DNA of 64,000 nt from Rhizoclosmatium globosum (Eukaryota > Chytridiomycota > Chytridiomycetes > Chytridiales > Chytriomycetaceae): assembly GCA_002104985.1 (NCBI GenBank), contig MCGO01000019.1:496001-560000 (forward strand), read 5' to 3'. Under the pieces are notes generated by a model. The model did not search any database and was not told the DNA's origin. It saw only the letters and a list, made by a program, of their open reading frames with translations. The translations under genes were made by a program, and so were the position numbers. Within the stretch, counting starts at the first letter, position 1. Each line of letters opens with the position of its first letter. Positions 32,499 to 43,602 of the stretch are shown one piece after another.

Positions 32499-32833
32499 TT
32501 CTTTTGAACGGGTGTGAAGGGTGAAGGGTGGTTGGTGGTGTGGTTGTTGGGTTGACGTTTTTCCAAAAAACCTCGGAATTAAACGTTCTGCACTTCTTGA
32601 AGAGTTATAAGCCAATAACTTCTTCCTTGGCACGAATTATACAAGAGTTCTCTGTGACGTACGGCTGTACATAACTGTCCCACCTGCACATCTATACGCT
32701 TGTACGTAGAGATGAAACTAATCTAAATTACGGTTTCTTTTCCTTTCTGCCGAATATTTCGATGGGTTGACGAGGAAAGTAAAGAAATGCCCAGTCTCCG
32801 AACAAAGTTCTTCCTGACCTATCCACATCGAAC
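32499..32833. other. Intergenic region after tRNA gene
   Basis: 335 bp containing the Pol III terminator and the presumed promoter of the C1-TIR gene. No other feature is seen. Confidence 0.4.
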
Positions 32834-34321
32834 ATGAGCTCGTCAGGCTCCGTCCTGTCCTCCACTTCAACAGAGGAGCACCAATTCTTTCCACACACCT
32901 TCATGAAACCCACATTCTGCCAAATCTGCAACAAGTTTATCTGGGGTATTGCAAAGCAGGGTCTTCAATGTAACCAGTGCGGCCTAGACGCCCACTACCG
33001 CTGTGCAACAGCAACGCGAAATGCTTGTCATACAGGGCTTAAGGATATGTCAAGTAAAGACACCTTGGTAGTTCCTCCCGTCTTGGTTTCCTTTGAAGAT
33101 CAAGTTCGGAAGTTGTATGAATTACAGGCCCAAATCGAAGATGCTCGAAATGATTGTATTCGATTGGAGGAACAAATGCAGGCGGAGAAGTTTAGGGATC
33201 CTAAACGTTACAAGACTCTCCAAAGTTGGGTATGTTGTATGAACTCAAAAAAACACTGTCGCTTACAGATCCGCAGCTGATTTCGGCCGAAATCGCTTTC
33301 CGCAACGTTCAGGCAGAAGGGTTCGAGTTGGAGAAACAGTTGAAGGATATCGTGGAAGCCAAGAGAGAACAAACGAAACTACGCAGAATCACGACGATCG
33401 ACAAACTAAATAGTCTATCTGATATGTCAACAATCCTTCTCAATGATTGCGAACGATTGAACAATTTGATGATTCAAGAGCGGGACCCAGAAAAGTTGAA
33501 ATTACTTACTGAGGAGGTACGGAGCAAGACTGTACCAAGAATAATCTAATTGATATACAGTTAGAGCTAGCCAAACTCTCAGTTGATGCGACAAAGGAGA
33601 AAATGGACTTACTCTACGCACAACATCAAAAGAAAATTAGCCAAGCCAGAGAAAACGCCGTCATCCCAATCTCCACGCCGCTTCCAACTGAAAATGTTGA
33701 GCCCATAAATGTAGATTGGACCGTGTATATGTCGTACTGCGCCCTCAACAGCGTGGATGCGTACGAAAAGGGCCACGTTCCTACCTACAACGCTTGCGGG
33801 GTAGGTTCTTTCATGTGTAATACCAAACATACATTTTTTTAACAGAAGGAATCAGTCTTGCGATCCTCGAAAGCTCGCCAACGTTCTCACGAAGCGAAAT
33901 CTTCCCACATGGCTCGACATTGACCGAAACCGTCTTCAAAACGACGATACCATTAACGATGATATCCCTAAAGCCATTTTGAACTCAAAGTGCGCTGTTA
34001 TTTGTGCATCCGAGGAATACTACGCGAACGAAGAGTGTATGGATGAGTTTCGATTCATTGCAAAGTATAATATACCCTACGTCGTTATTCTCGTTGGACC
34101 AGAGAGACCTTCGCAGACTCATTGGATGGATACTGAAATTGGGTTCAATGATTTAGATGCGCTGGTGAGTTATCTTTTATGTCATCCGGTCAACTGAGCC
34201 TGATATCACCTAGTTTATGGACTTGGAAGGATCTTCGTTGCACCCGCTTCGTGAAGATGCTGTTCAACGAGTGGTGAAGTTGGTTCGACAAGTTCTACTT
34301 CCCAAAATGCCCGAGGAATAA
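32834..34321 (+). CDS. C1 zinc finger - coiled coil - TIR domain protein
   Basis: Residues about 16-65 form a complete C1 domain with the HC3HC3 ligand spacing (H-x12-C-x2-C-x13-C-x2-C-x4-H-x2-C-x7-C). They contain KPTFCQICNKFIWGIAKQG, which keeps the Pro, Gly and Gln expected in diacylglycerol/phorbol-binding C1 domains. Then come about 200 residues of charged heptad-like helix (LYELQAQIEDARNDCIRLEE, ELEKQLKDIVEAKREQTKL). The last ~150 residues look like a TIR domain: DWTVYMSYC, KLANVLTKRNLPTWLDIDRN, IPKAILNSKCAVICASEEYY and ECMDEFRFIAKYNIPYVVIL. The Glu in MDEF sits where the catalytic Glu of TIR NADases is expected. Introns are at about 33516-33560, 33801-33844 and 34165-34213. One base is missing near 33224 and one near 33800. 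Fungal TIR proteins are rare. Confidence 0.75.
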
Positions 34322-34323
34322 TG

Positions 34324-34569
34324 TTAGCCTCTGACCGAGAAGAAATAATATGTATATGACATAGATGACGAAATAAGCAATATAAACCCGATTTGAATTT
34401 TTCTCAAATCGTTCTTCCCACGCAAGACTTTGCCCAGAGCTTCGGCTGAAAGCAATGTCGGACTTGTGATTGCAAAACCACATTGAGAGAATACAGCTCT
34501 CAAAATTGAAGAATCATTCTGTCTTACGTATGGTTTAGTAATAGTATTTGTAAATGCCACCTCCGCCAT
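34324..34569 (-). CDS. Small hypothetical protein with C-terminal membrane segment
   Basis: An 81-codon frame from ATG 34569 ends next to the stop of the TIR gene. It has a polar N-terminal part (RQNDSSILRAVFSQCGFAIT) and a hydrophobic aromatic end (FILLISSSMSYTYYFF). I do not recognise it. It could be a real small gene convergent with the TIR gene, or chance. Confidence 0.25.
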   Translation of the reverse strand: MAEVAFTNTITKPYVRQNDSSILRAVFSQCGFAITSPTLLSAEALGKVLRGKNDLRKIQIGFILLISSSMSYTYYFFSVRG

Positions 34570-34620
34570 TTCGAGTTTGGCGGGAATTGTCTGTGATGAT
34601 GACAAATAAAGTCAGTTGGA

Positions 34621-36560
34621 ATGAACGTCAACCGCCCGCCCATCGCGTCTCGTCTTTCCGAGTCTCGCAACAACGACGAGTTTATTATTTCGACGGGTGA
34701 ATTCCGGGACTCGAGCGACACATTCTTGGGCCTTCTGCTTCAAAAATTGAAGTGCCGTTGTCCGAACCTTTGCCGCCACCACATCATCAACAACAACAAC
34801 AACAACAACAACATTCAGAAGAAGATGTCCGGGTCCAGCTGTCAAAGTTCCAGTTTACGATGGTGTTTACAGGTCTGGCATTCGCAATCTTTCTAGCGGG
34901 TGAGTCACTAGTACTACAGCCAGTCAACTCAGTCTAACACATGAACCACCACCCACGCAACCACCCACGCACCCAATCAGCACTCGACCAGACAATCGTC
35001 AGCACCGCCCTCAAGTCAATCATCGCCGACTTTGGCCGCCAGGACTTGATCGCCTGGGTCGGATCGAGCTACCTACTCACAGCCTGCACTTTCTCTACTC
35101 TCTATGGAAAGTTTGCTGATATCTTTGGAAGGAAAGTCGTGTTTATGACAGCGATTGTGATATTCGAAATTGGATCGGTTATTGCGGGTGCGGCTGAATC
35201 AATGGAAGGCCTCATTGTGGGACGCGCGATTAGTGGTGTTGGAGGCGGAGGAATCTTCTCCTGTGTTCTGATTATCATTGCTGATATTGTCACTCTCCGA
35301 GATCGTGGAAAATACCAAGGTTTACCTCTCTACTTCTTATTCCACTAAAGCTAAACTCGTGTAGGAATGATTGGTGCTGTCTTTGGAATATCAAGCGTTG
35401 TTGGACCGCTTATTGGCGGTGCATTCGCGGACCATGTTTCGTGGCGTTGGTGCTTTTACATCAACTTGCCGTTTGGATTCATCACAATCTGGACTGCTGC
35501 AAGCTACCTCCATTTTCCAGCCCCAGAAGGATCTATATCCGAGAAAATCAAGCGAATCGATTTCTGGGGAATCGTTCTTATGTTTGCCACGACCGTATGT
35601 CTTCTATGCGCTCTACAGCTAGGTAGGTTTTCTTGTTTTTTCTTCACGTCTGATTATTTAAAAGGAGGATCTACGTGGCCTTGGGACTCTTGGCAAATTG
35701 TCATTCTCTTTATTCTATGCGTGGTATTCTTCGCTGCATTCGTCTATGTTGAGTTGATGGTTGCAAGAGAGCCCATGATTCCTGCCTCGCTGTTTGTCAA
35801 TGCCAATGTCGCATCGTTTTTGGTTGTGGCGGTTATGCTTGGAGCATCGTTCTTTAGCGGGAGCTACTACATCAGTCTCTTCTTTCAGGTTGTCAATGGT
35901 CTATCTGCGACGGACGCCGGTATTCAAACAATTCCTATGGTCTTTGGTTTAGTCATTTTGTCAATTGCAAGTGGCCAAATAGCCTCAAGGTGAGTCTTCA
36001 GCAATATTTCATCACTGAACGCTTTCACCAGAACGGAAAGTATATCCCCTTCCTCATGATTGGCCCTCTCGCTATGATTGCCGGAACCGTGGCGATAGCT
36101 TATTTGGAGAGAACTCAACTGGCGCAACAAAGTTCTTCACTCTTTCCTCTATGGAGTTGGCGCTGGAAGTTGATTCAGATTCGTGTTTTAGGACTACAAG
36201 CCAGTGTCGGTACTCTCAAATTGCTATCGCGACAGCAGTATCGACGGCGTGTCAAACTCTCGGAGGAGCTATTGGAGTGGCAATCACTGGAACGATATTT
36301 AACAATTTGATTGTCTCCAAAGCGGCTCAGTATCCATCCTTACCGCGTCCATCAACGCACTCAAGAAACAAAACATCACGTTGGACGCATCCGAGCCGCT
36401 GCACTTTGGGTATTCTTTCCAATATTCCGACAATTGCAGCAAAAGAGTCAGTCAAAGACTTGTCTCCTCGTTCATATCTCGTTCCGGATCGCTTATTTCT
36501 CCATCATCCCATTTGTGGTTATAATCCTTCTCAGTCTCTTCTTCATTCGTCCCATTGATA
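34621..36560 (+). CDS. MFS multidrug transporter, DHA2/14-TM type
   Basis: After a polar N-terminus with a poly-Q stretch (CAA repeat near 34783-34812), the exons encode the MFS motifs: helix 1 [16 protein letters not shown], motif D1-like [18 protein letters not shown], motif [16 protein letters not shown], motif B region [15 protein letters not shown] and motif [21 protein letters not shown]. It continues [33 protein letters not shown] and [19 protein letters not shown]. This pattern is that of fungal drug:H+ antiporters with 14 helices. Several small introns are present. Single-base losses (near 34730 and 36330) blur the start and the end; the final helix ends FFIRPID just before the next gene. 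Confidence 0.8.
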
Positions 36561-36611
36561 GATCTACTCTGAAACCACTAGTCTTGACTCATCATCCGGC
36601 TAACGGTCAAC

Positions 36612-37782
36612 ATGGCCAAACCCAACAAGAACGAACTCTTCAATCACTACTTGACTCTAAAGACGCGCAAATCAAGGACCTCACTCAGTTATTGCAAGAA
36701 GCTGAACAAATCATCCGAAACTTGCAACCTAAAACTCCTGCTGGGAGTAGCAAACGGAATGGACAAATTCAGCAACGACATGGGTCTGTGGAGACAAATG
36801 TTCGACTCCTAGTTCCAGTATGAAGTGTTTGCTGCTAAGATATACAAAGAGCAGTTGGTTGGGTTGTCTGCTCAGTTGACTCAGAGCCGATTTGTGATCG
36901 ATTCACTGACAGCCAAAGTAAAAGAGCTGGTTGAAACACTGGCGGGATCGAAAAAGCGAGAAGTTTATTTGACAGGTAGAATAGAAATGATGGAATTGGC
37001 TTTAAAGAAGCAAGGCGGTGATGACGATGGTGATAAACTGGTAGAGGAAATCGGAAATGTTGCGAAGCTGAAGAGTCGGATTTCATGGTGGAATTCAAGG
37101 TGAGGACCAACAACGACAAGGAATACTTACTGACATTATGTTTTTAGCTTCAAAATGCAAACCAGACTAATTCGGGACTAGAAGTGAAAATTACCAATCT
37201 CGAATCAACAATTACGTCACTTGAAGAACGCCTTATCGCTCAACTGAGCTGTATTAAGCAACAGGACGACGAACAAAACAGCGTGTACCAAATACGTGAA
37301 ATCGAACTGACCACCGAGAACAACGCCCTTCGCAATGAGTTATCCGCACTTCAATCTCACATTTCACAACTCAACTCGCAGCTTTCTGAAACTGCAGAGC
37401 ACCTCAAAGCCGTTGAACTGAATTCCGCCAACTCGATTCACCTTCTTGAAGAAAAGCTGAAGGTGACTCAATCGTCTGCCCACGATGACACCGTTATCAA
37501 AAACCTTCAACACCAGCTGAATGATGCGCTTTCGCAGGCGAGTGGTGGAGAGGCCTCGAATATGAAAAGAGTTACGAGCTTGAAGCGGCTTTGAATCGAG
37601 TCACTGAAATGTCTGGAGAAATTCAGAGACTTAATCATATCAACAACCGTATGAAGAATGATTTTACGGGTCGGAGAGTGTCTGGAGTATCTCCTCAACG
37701 GATGGGATCGTTTGAAGGAAAGCAGCCAAGTCGTGAGCAAACACGGCAATCAGTAGCGACTCTTGGTAGCGGAGAATATTGA
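36612..37782 (+). CDS. Coiled-coil protein of unknown function
   Basis: I do not recognise this gene. The ATG at 36612 gives MAKPNKNELFNHYL; the frame then changes between DSKDAQIKDLTQLLQEAEQI and LLGVANGMDKFSNDMGLWRQ, which needs 1-nt restorations. Long heptad-rich helices follow: VIDSLTAKVKELVETLAGSK, VKITNLESTITSLEERLIAQ, TTENNALRNELSALQSHISQ and LNSQLSETAEHLKAVEL. The end is Ser/Arg-rich (GRRVSGVSPQRMGSFEGKQP), a likely phosphorylated tail, stopping at 37780-37782. An intron lies near 37099-37147. It is likely a cytoskeletal or scaffolding protein. Confidence 0.6.
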
Positions 37783-37886
37783 TAAACTGATGACAGTGTT
37801 TACTTTAATATAACTAACTGCATACTCTTTTCTAAACTAATTTTTTATATCAATGATACCAACAACACCTTCCGGAGACCGTTATT

Positions 37887-38834
37887 CTAGAGTCCGTAAT
37901 TACAGACAGTAGCTCCTCCGTTAATCTGCGAAGACCCACACCCAATAATTCTATACGGCATCGTGAACCCAACAATGTTCTTGAAATGTCCAGCATCGGG
38001 GTTGTAAGGATCTTGTCCCGCGGCTTCCTTAGTAACCCAGCCGTAATACGCCTCAGAGCAAGAACGAGCACTGGTGTACAAATTCTGGCCCCACGTCGTT
38101 CCTCCACCGGAATTAGTGTGGCAGTGAGTGCACCCTTGCGTGGCTGCATAAATCGCTGATTCCTCGGCGTATTGAGCGAGGAGGGGATCCCACTTCAAGT
38201 CAAAGACTCCTGGATTGTAATGACGACGTGCATAGTTTGCAAGCTCTAGGCACTCAACTTCAACGGTTTGGCCATACACTTGTGGAGGGACGTCAGTTTG
38301 AGCGAGAATCATGCATCCAGCCATATTTCCGAGACTGCACGTCAAATCTTGGGATGGAGTTTCTGGTTGAGGAGCTGGAGCTGGGGTTGGAGATGGAGTC
38401 GGCTCCTGAATTATCTCTGGCTGAGGTAAAATCTCTGGTTGTGGAACGGGCTCAGGTTGAGGAAGAACCTCTGGTTGCGAAACTGGAACATTTGGTTCTT
38501 CTGGTTGAGGAATTGGAAGAGGTTGGACCTCTTGCTCTTGTTGCGGTACTGGGGCAGGATTGGGTTCTTGCTGCTCTGGAACCGCCAGATGAACGTCTTC
38601 GTGATGTTCCTCTTGTGGCACTGGCGCTGGAGTTGGTTCTACGGCAACGTCGATAATCGCATTTACAACGCCGTCGATTACGGCTTCTTCAGGTTGAGGA
38701 ACAGGCATTGGTGCACCTGCATTCGAAGGGTTCTTTGGAGCAATTGAAGGAGCTTGATAGAGTGGAGCACACTTGTTCGAGGCAGCAACAGCCGTGGCAG
38801 TGAGTAACGCGGCAAGGACCCCGCTCACTCTCAT
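37887..38834 (-). CDS. Secreted CAP-domain protein 1 (Pro/Gln/Glu-rich)
   Basis: The start at 38834 gives signal peptide MRVSGVLAALLTATAVAAS and the motif NKCAPLYQAP shared with the next gene. A long Pro/Gln/Glu spacer with PQPE-type repeats (about residues 45-165) leads to the CAP (SCP/PR-1/Pry1) domain: CLELANYARRHYNPGVFDLK, CTHCHTNSGGGTTWGQNLY, AYYGWVTKEAAGQDPYNPDA, GHFKNIVGF and VCNYGL at the very end. CAP proteins are secreted and often bind sterols, fatty acids or walls. The GEN Glu of the family is Gln here (WGQN). There is no LysM. It is the first of ten adjacent CAP genes and the downstream end of the minus-strand run. Confidence 0.85.
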   Translation of the reverse strand: MRVSGVLAALLTATAVAASNKCAPLYQAPSIAPKNPSNAGAPMPVPQPEEAVIDGVVNAIIDVAVEPTPAPVPQEEHHEDVHLAVPEQQEPNPAPVPQQEQEVQPLPIPQPEEPNVPVSQPEVLPQPEPVPQPEILPQPEIIQEPTPSPTPAPAPQPETPSQDLTCSLGNMAGCMILAQTDVPPQVYGQTVEVECLELANYARRHYNPGVFDLKWDPLLAQYAEESAIYAATQGCTHCHTNSGGGTTWGQNLYTSARSCSEAYYGWVTKEAAGQDPYNPDAGHFKNIVGFTMPYRIIGCGSSQINGGATVCNYGL

Positions 38835-39134
38835 ATCACAATGTCTAAGTCTAATTGAATTTTGTTTCGTGTCGAGGTTCAAATATAACATGCCTCTGCG
38901 AAAAAAAATTGTTTTATTGGTTGTGAAATGGAGATCAGTTTCCAATCACTTCTCCATGATAAGTCATCGTTTCGTTTCTCAATCACAAATAATAATTAGT
39001 CTCTTGACATCAGCGAGTAATTCTCTCTCAAATACGAGCCAACAGTTCTTCGTGAGGTGCAACTTGAAACCCCAATTTTCGAAAAGACACTGAAAGTCAT
39101 CTAACTAAAATTCTATGTATTGCTTATCACAACC

Positions 39135-40142
39135 TCAAATAGTGAACCCCAAATTGGCATTAGCCAAAGCAGTATTAATGTCCGGCAACATACTGAGGTC
39201 AGCAGGATACGTCAACCCATAATTACAAACAATCGCTCCATTTGCAGCACCACACCCAACAGAAACATACGGAAGTGTAATGGCAGCAGCGTTCAAAAAG
39301 TGACCGGCACCATCACTCCAAGTCAAGGCTTCCTCAGTAATCCAACCATAGTAAGCATCAGCACAAGTCGACGGCCCAACAAACAAGTTCTGACCCCATG
39401 TGTAGCTATTTCCTGAATACGAGTGAGCATTAAAGACACCGAGCTTTCCTGCGTATGCCGCAGAAACAGTTGCCCACGCGGCTAAACCCGCGTCATACAC
39501 GAACTGTCCGTTATTTGGATATTTCGATCTGACGCGGTTGTTGAGGACGAGACAGGCGTCGTCAAAGGAGAGGCCCGAGACGGCAGCTTGTGCAGCCGCA
39601 TCGTCTTGGAAATCGGATTTTGCGATTGTGGAGCATCCTGAGTAATCACTACCATTGCACAGAGCAGACGCTGCAACTGCTTGAGCTGTAGGCTGTGGCG
39701 ATTGAGGGACATTGGTTGTGACAACTGGGAGAGCATCAGTAGTAATTACAACGACTTGTGGTGCAGCGTCAGTTGTGACAGGCACAACATCAGTAGTATT
39801 TGGAAGTTCCGCTTGAGGTGCAGGAGCAGGACCGTCTGCATCAGCAGTTTGGGCTACTTGTACAACAGCATCAGCCGTTTCAGCTTGTGAATCAGGAATT
39901 GTACCAGCATCAACTGCAACTTGGGCATTGTTGTCAACTGCAATTGAGTCCGTTTGGAAAGTAGAAGAGTCGACAGCAGCAGCATTGACACCATCGATGA
40001 CTACTTCAGCTTGCGGAATCGGTGCCGGGTCAGAAGTGACAGCAGCTGTGGCAATCGGAGCTTGATACATTGGCGCACATTTCTTGCCAGCAGAAACGGC
40101 CACGGAGGTAGCAAGCAACGTCAGGACAACAGCAGCTTTCAT
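39135..40142 (-). CDS. Secreted CAP-domain protein 2
   Basis: Single exon, 335 residues. Signal peptide MKAAVVLTLLATSVAVSAG is followed by KKCAPMYQAP, the same motif as in CAP protein 1, and an acidic Ala/Asp/Val/Thr spacer of about 130 residues. The CAP domain has CLVLNNRVRSKYPNNGQFVY, NAHSYSGNSYTWGQNLF, CADAYYGWITEEALTWSDGA, GHFLNAAAITLPYVSVGCGA and IVCNYGL, with a unique C-terminal extension (about 25 residues, LPDINTALANANLG). It lacks two of the Cys of its neighbours, at the CHxC position. It is a lineage-specific paralogue of CAP protein 1. Confidence 0.85.
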   Translation of the reverse strand: MKAAVVLTLLATSVAVSAGKKCAPMYQAPIATAAVTSDPAPIPQAEVVIDGVNAAAVDSSTFQTDSIAVDNNAQVAVDAGTIPDSQAETADAVVQVAQTADADGPAPAPQAELPNTTDVVPVTTDAAPQVVVITTDALPVVTTNVPQSPQPTAQAVAASALCNGSDYSGCSTIAKSDFQDDAAAQAAVSGLSFDDACLVLNNRVRSKYPNNGQFVYDAGLAAWATVSAAYAGKLGVFNAHSYSGNSYTWGQNLFVGPSTCADAYYGWITEEALTWSDGAGHFLNAAAITLPYVSVGCGAANGAIVCNYGLTYPADLSMLPDINTALANANLGFTI

Positions 40143-40628
40143 CCTTTTTGTCGGAATGAAATTTCGTTGGTGAGAAATGGATGAACATGTTCCAGTGTCT
40201 GCAAATCAATTTCACAAGCCAGCACATTTTCATAAATAATCCGTCCTTTTGAAAACGGACTAATTAAGTTTTCTTCTTGTTCGAAGTTGTTGAGGATAGG
40301 TTTGGTTTGTGCCAAAACAGTTTCAAAACTGAAACGTTGAATACCCCCAATTTCATCTCCCCACTAACAGTTTAATTCAAGAGAAGAGGAATAAGCAACC
40401 GCTCGCAGCTTTATTTCGCTTGTTTGTTTGTGTTAGTTTCTCTCGGTGTCTGCTAGACACTCTTGTAATTGCCAAGACACTCACCAAATACTCTTAAAAA
40501 AGAATATCATTTCTTATTCTATTCGATTTATAAATTGTAGGTATCATACATAAGAGCCGAATAAATCCCGAGAGCAGATCATACCAACTCATTCCATCCC
40601 TTTCTCGTCTCTTAACCTCTATTATAAA
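40143..40628. other. Intergenic region between CAP genes 2 and 3
   Basis: 486 bp: promoter of CAP gene 2 and 3' flank of CAP gene 3. It contains a small perfect inverted repeat GTGTCTGCTAGACAC (about 40447-40461). No gene is seen. Confidence 0.4.
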
Positions 40629-41461
40629 TCAAGGATACCAACTGAAGTTACAAACAATAGCCATAACTCCGTCCGTACTAACGGCACACCCGAAATATGG
40701 ATAATCTACAGGCCAACCCACAGTAGTCCTCCAATGACCACCTTGCCAAGAAGCTTCCTGGGTAACCCAACCATCATATGCATCCGCACAACTTGTTTGT
40801 CCGCAGTACAAATTCTGCGAGATACCCGTTCCACCTCCTGAAAGAGTATGGCAAGTTTCGTCACAGCATCCAGTTGACGCACTCAAGTCGGCACTGTATT
40901 GAGCAAGACCAGCAAGGTTATCACTCCATGTCAGGGCACCCACAGCTGGGTTGTACTGTGACCGTGCCATGTCAAATAATGCTTTGCAGTTGGCCTTGTC
41001 GACGAAAGGATGCGGGGGAGTGGTTGGAGAAGGCAGAGCAGTGGTGGTTGTAGTAGCATTAAGGGGCGTTGTAGAGTTACCAATCAATGTTCCATTAACC
41101 GACAGTGTTCCATTATTGTTCACGTCCCCATCTTTAGGCGACGACGGTTCATCAGCGCCAGTTGGATCAAATGGCACACAGATCATTGTGTTTGGAAGGA
41201 TGAAAGGTCTGGTGCAGTCAAGTTTGTTGTTGATTGCCTGGAAGGCCTTGGGAGACATTCCGATTTCCTCAGCGAGTTGGTTGCATGTTGGCGTTCCTTT
41301 TACTCTGACGGCGTATTTGCAGTGGGTTACAGCTTCGATGTTTATCACTGTTTCGTCCCAGTGGCCTGTGGGAAGCTTTCCAGTATCGCTGGTCAGGTTG
41401 TATGCATTGAGAGGGATGCAATTGCTAGCAGTAGTGCGGCGAGTAGAGATGTCTGTAGCAT
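40629..41461 (-). CDS. Secreted LysM-CAP protein 3
   Basis: Signal peptide MLQTSLLAALLLAIAS starts at 41461. After a 1-nt loss near 41435 the frame continues LTSDTGKLPTGHWDETVI, containing the GHW motif shared across the array. One divergent LysM-like module follows (CKYAVRVKGTPTCNQLAEEI, then LDCTRPFILPNTMICVP), then an N-glycosylation-rich Thr linker (NGTLSVNGTLIGNST). The CAP domain is of class II: CKALFDMARSQYNPAVGALT, GCCDETCHTLSGGGTGISQN, CADAYDGWVTQEASWQGGHW, VDYPYFGCAV and IVCNFSWYP at the end. LysM modules bind chitin or related glycans. Confidence 0.8.
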
Positions 41462-41789
41462 AGCTGTGATGTGAGAGTGAAGATGGTGATGACGGAGAAA
41501 AAGGGAAGGCACGAGCTGGCTCTCAAATTGGTCACATGGAGGAACCCTCATTTGGATGATTGCAGGTGTCTCCTTAATATAACTCTCAATCTTTTTCAAT
41601 TGACATGTATTTTATTGCTCTTCTATTCACTGTAATAATGGAGGGGAAAAAACAAAGAAGCGATGAGGGATATGGTCATCACCACGAAAGTGACATGAGG
41701 CAAGAAGAAGAAATGGATAAATGAGGCGGAAATCGGAAATAAAACAAGCAGATATGACATAGAAACAAGAAAGAGGAAGGAGACGGTCC
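41462..41789. other. Intergenic region between CAP genes 3 and 4
   Basis: 328 bp with no gene; promoter of CAP gene 3 and 3' flank of CAP gene 4. Confidence 0.4.
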
Positions 41790-43400
41790 TTATGGGTCGA
41801 AACTAAAGTTACAAACAATTCCACCCACTCCTGCTGCACTGTTGGCACATCCAACATATGGGTAAGCGTTTGGCCATCCTACGATATTACGCCAGTGTCC
41901 TCCTTGATAAGAAGCTTCCTGCGTAACCCATCCATCGTATGCTTGTCCACATGTCATCATCGTGCAGTACAATACTTGAGCGATGTCCGTTCCGGGTCCA
42001 CTTAAAATGTGGCACGATGAATCGCAGCATCCGTAACCGGCATTGTAGTTTACACTCAGCTGCGCCTGCTCTGCAAGACGGGCACTGTATGTAAGCATGG
42101 GAGCTGAGGGGTAATATATTTGCCGAGCTTGATCAAAGAGAGCGATGCATTCGTTCTGATCGACTCCAGAGCCTCCACTGCTAACAACTGGTTGAGGTTG
42201 TGGTGCTGGATCCGGACTGGTGCTGGATCTGGTTGCTGGACAACTGGAATAGGATCCGCGGCTGCAGGAGGGTTTGTACAGATTTGTGTGTTGTCAAGCT
42301 GTCCGAAGCATGTTTCTCCGTTCGAGCATCCACCATTGTACGTACAAAGCGTACCACACTTTCCATTCGCGTCTTGCCAACTCCAACCACATCTGGAGGT
42401 GTTAGGATCAGCCGCCGCCGCTGTAGCTGCAGTAGTTGTAGTTGTAGTTGTGGTAGTTGTGGTAGTTGGTGCCGGGGCAGCCGAAATGGTACCATTCGCA
42501 TTGCTTGCACCGCTCAAATTCGGAGTAACCTTAGTCGGTGGAATCGCCAGCGCACATACCGAACTTCCCTCTGGCAAACTCCAACAATCCAATCCAGTGT
42601 TCCAAGCTCCCAAATAAGTGACAGCAACATTATTCAACTTTGCAACATCCACGCACGTTTGGTTGAACCCAACCGTAACAGTACTATTACAAGTAGAAAT
42701 CGGAGTAGGCGTCAAAGTAACGTTCGTTTGTGGACGTCCACCGACACCCGCAAATCTGGTTCCGTTCGCATTCATGAAACGTCCCTGCAGACACAGCGAC
42801 TTTCCAATAAATACGTCCGAGTCAACACAGTTCAATTTGGGGTTCAATGAGAATAGGCTGTTCTTTGAGACATTGAACAGTTGGGCTACACCATCACAGG
42901 TATCCCCCTTCTGCAGCGTGTATCCAAAGTCACAGAAGAAGGAGGTAGATACGTTGTTGATGAGAGGGAAGCGGATCGCAGGGTTCACGAGGGCATTGGA
43001 TCCAGTCGAGTTGGAGGCTGTTGATGCAGGTGTTACGACAGATGGATAAGGTGCACACACAATGTCAACGTCAATCTTTTTGTTCTCAGCGCAAACGAGG
43101 GACGGGTTCAGTGTTTGGAAATCATCATAAGTCTATTAGGGTGTTGAAAGGGGACGCAGGATTAGCTCCAATTACTGAATACAAAGGTGATCATGAATGC
43201 TTACAATTGCGTACAGAGCTGCTACAGTTCCGCATGTATCACCTGGTTGGACAGGGTACTGGTAGTCACAGCTTACGAGCATAGCTGGTTTGCTGGGTGA
43301 GCTTTGGGTTCCAGGCTCCGGTCTGGTATCCATCGCTGGCATCCTTTGCACTTGCTGCCTGTAATAGTACTGCTGCTGCGATGATGTATGAGGTCACCAT
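41790..43400 (-). CDS. Secreted protein 4: three LysM, Cys-rich module, CAP
   Basis: Signal peptide MVTSYIIAAAVLLQAASAK starts at 43400. Three Cys-bounded LysM modules follow: CDYQYPVQPGDTCGTVAALY, CDFGYTLQKGDTCDGVAQLF and CNSTVTVGFNQTCVDVAKLN, separated by Asn/Thr linkers. After a poly-Thr stretch comes a Cys-rich module (SRCGWSWQDANGKCGTLC, then GCSNGETCFGQLDNTQICT), reminiscent of carbohydrate-binding modules in secreted fungal and oomycete proteins. A class II CAP domain ends the protein (YNAGYGCCDSSCHILSGPGT, MMTCGQAYDGWVTQEASYQG, VCNFSFDP). One base is missing near 42200. It is the most elaborate of the array together with gene 6. Confidence 0.82.
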
Positions 43401-43602
43401 AGCTGCTGTAATAGCTTGAGAGAGGAGAGAAAATAAGGGCTGGACCTTCAACCACCCAAATCACATCACACAATTCCCCTTCTCATGGAAATCAACACGT
43501 ATATGCGTATACTAGTTCTATTCATAGTCTTTTTCTACTCTTACAACCCCTCCCAAACCTTTAAGTAAGAATCACAAGTTCTGGTTCCCCAAATCGAATA
43601 CA

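Noticed and set aside
32445..32633. 62-codon minus-strand frame overlapping the tRNA gene
   Set aside because: It includes the antisense of a perfect tRNA-Gln and has no homology signal.
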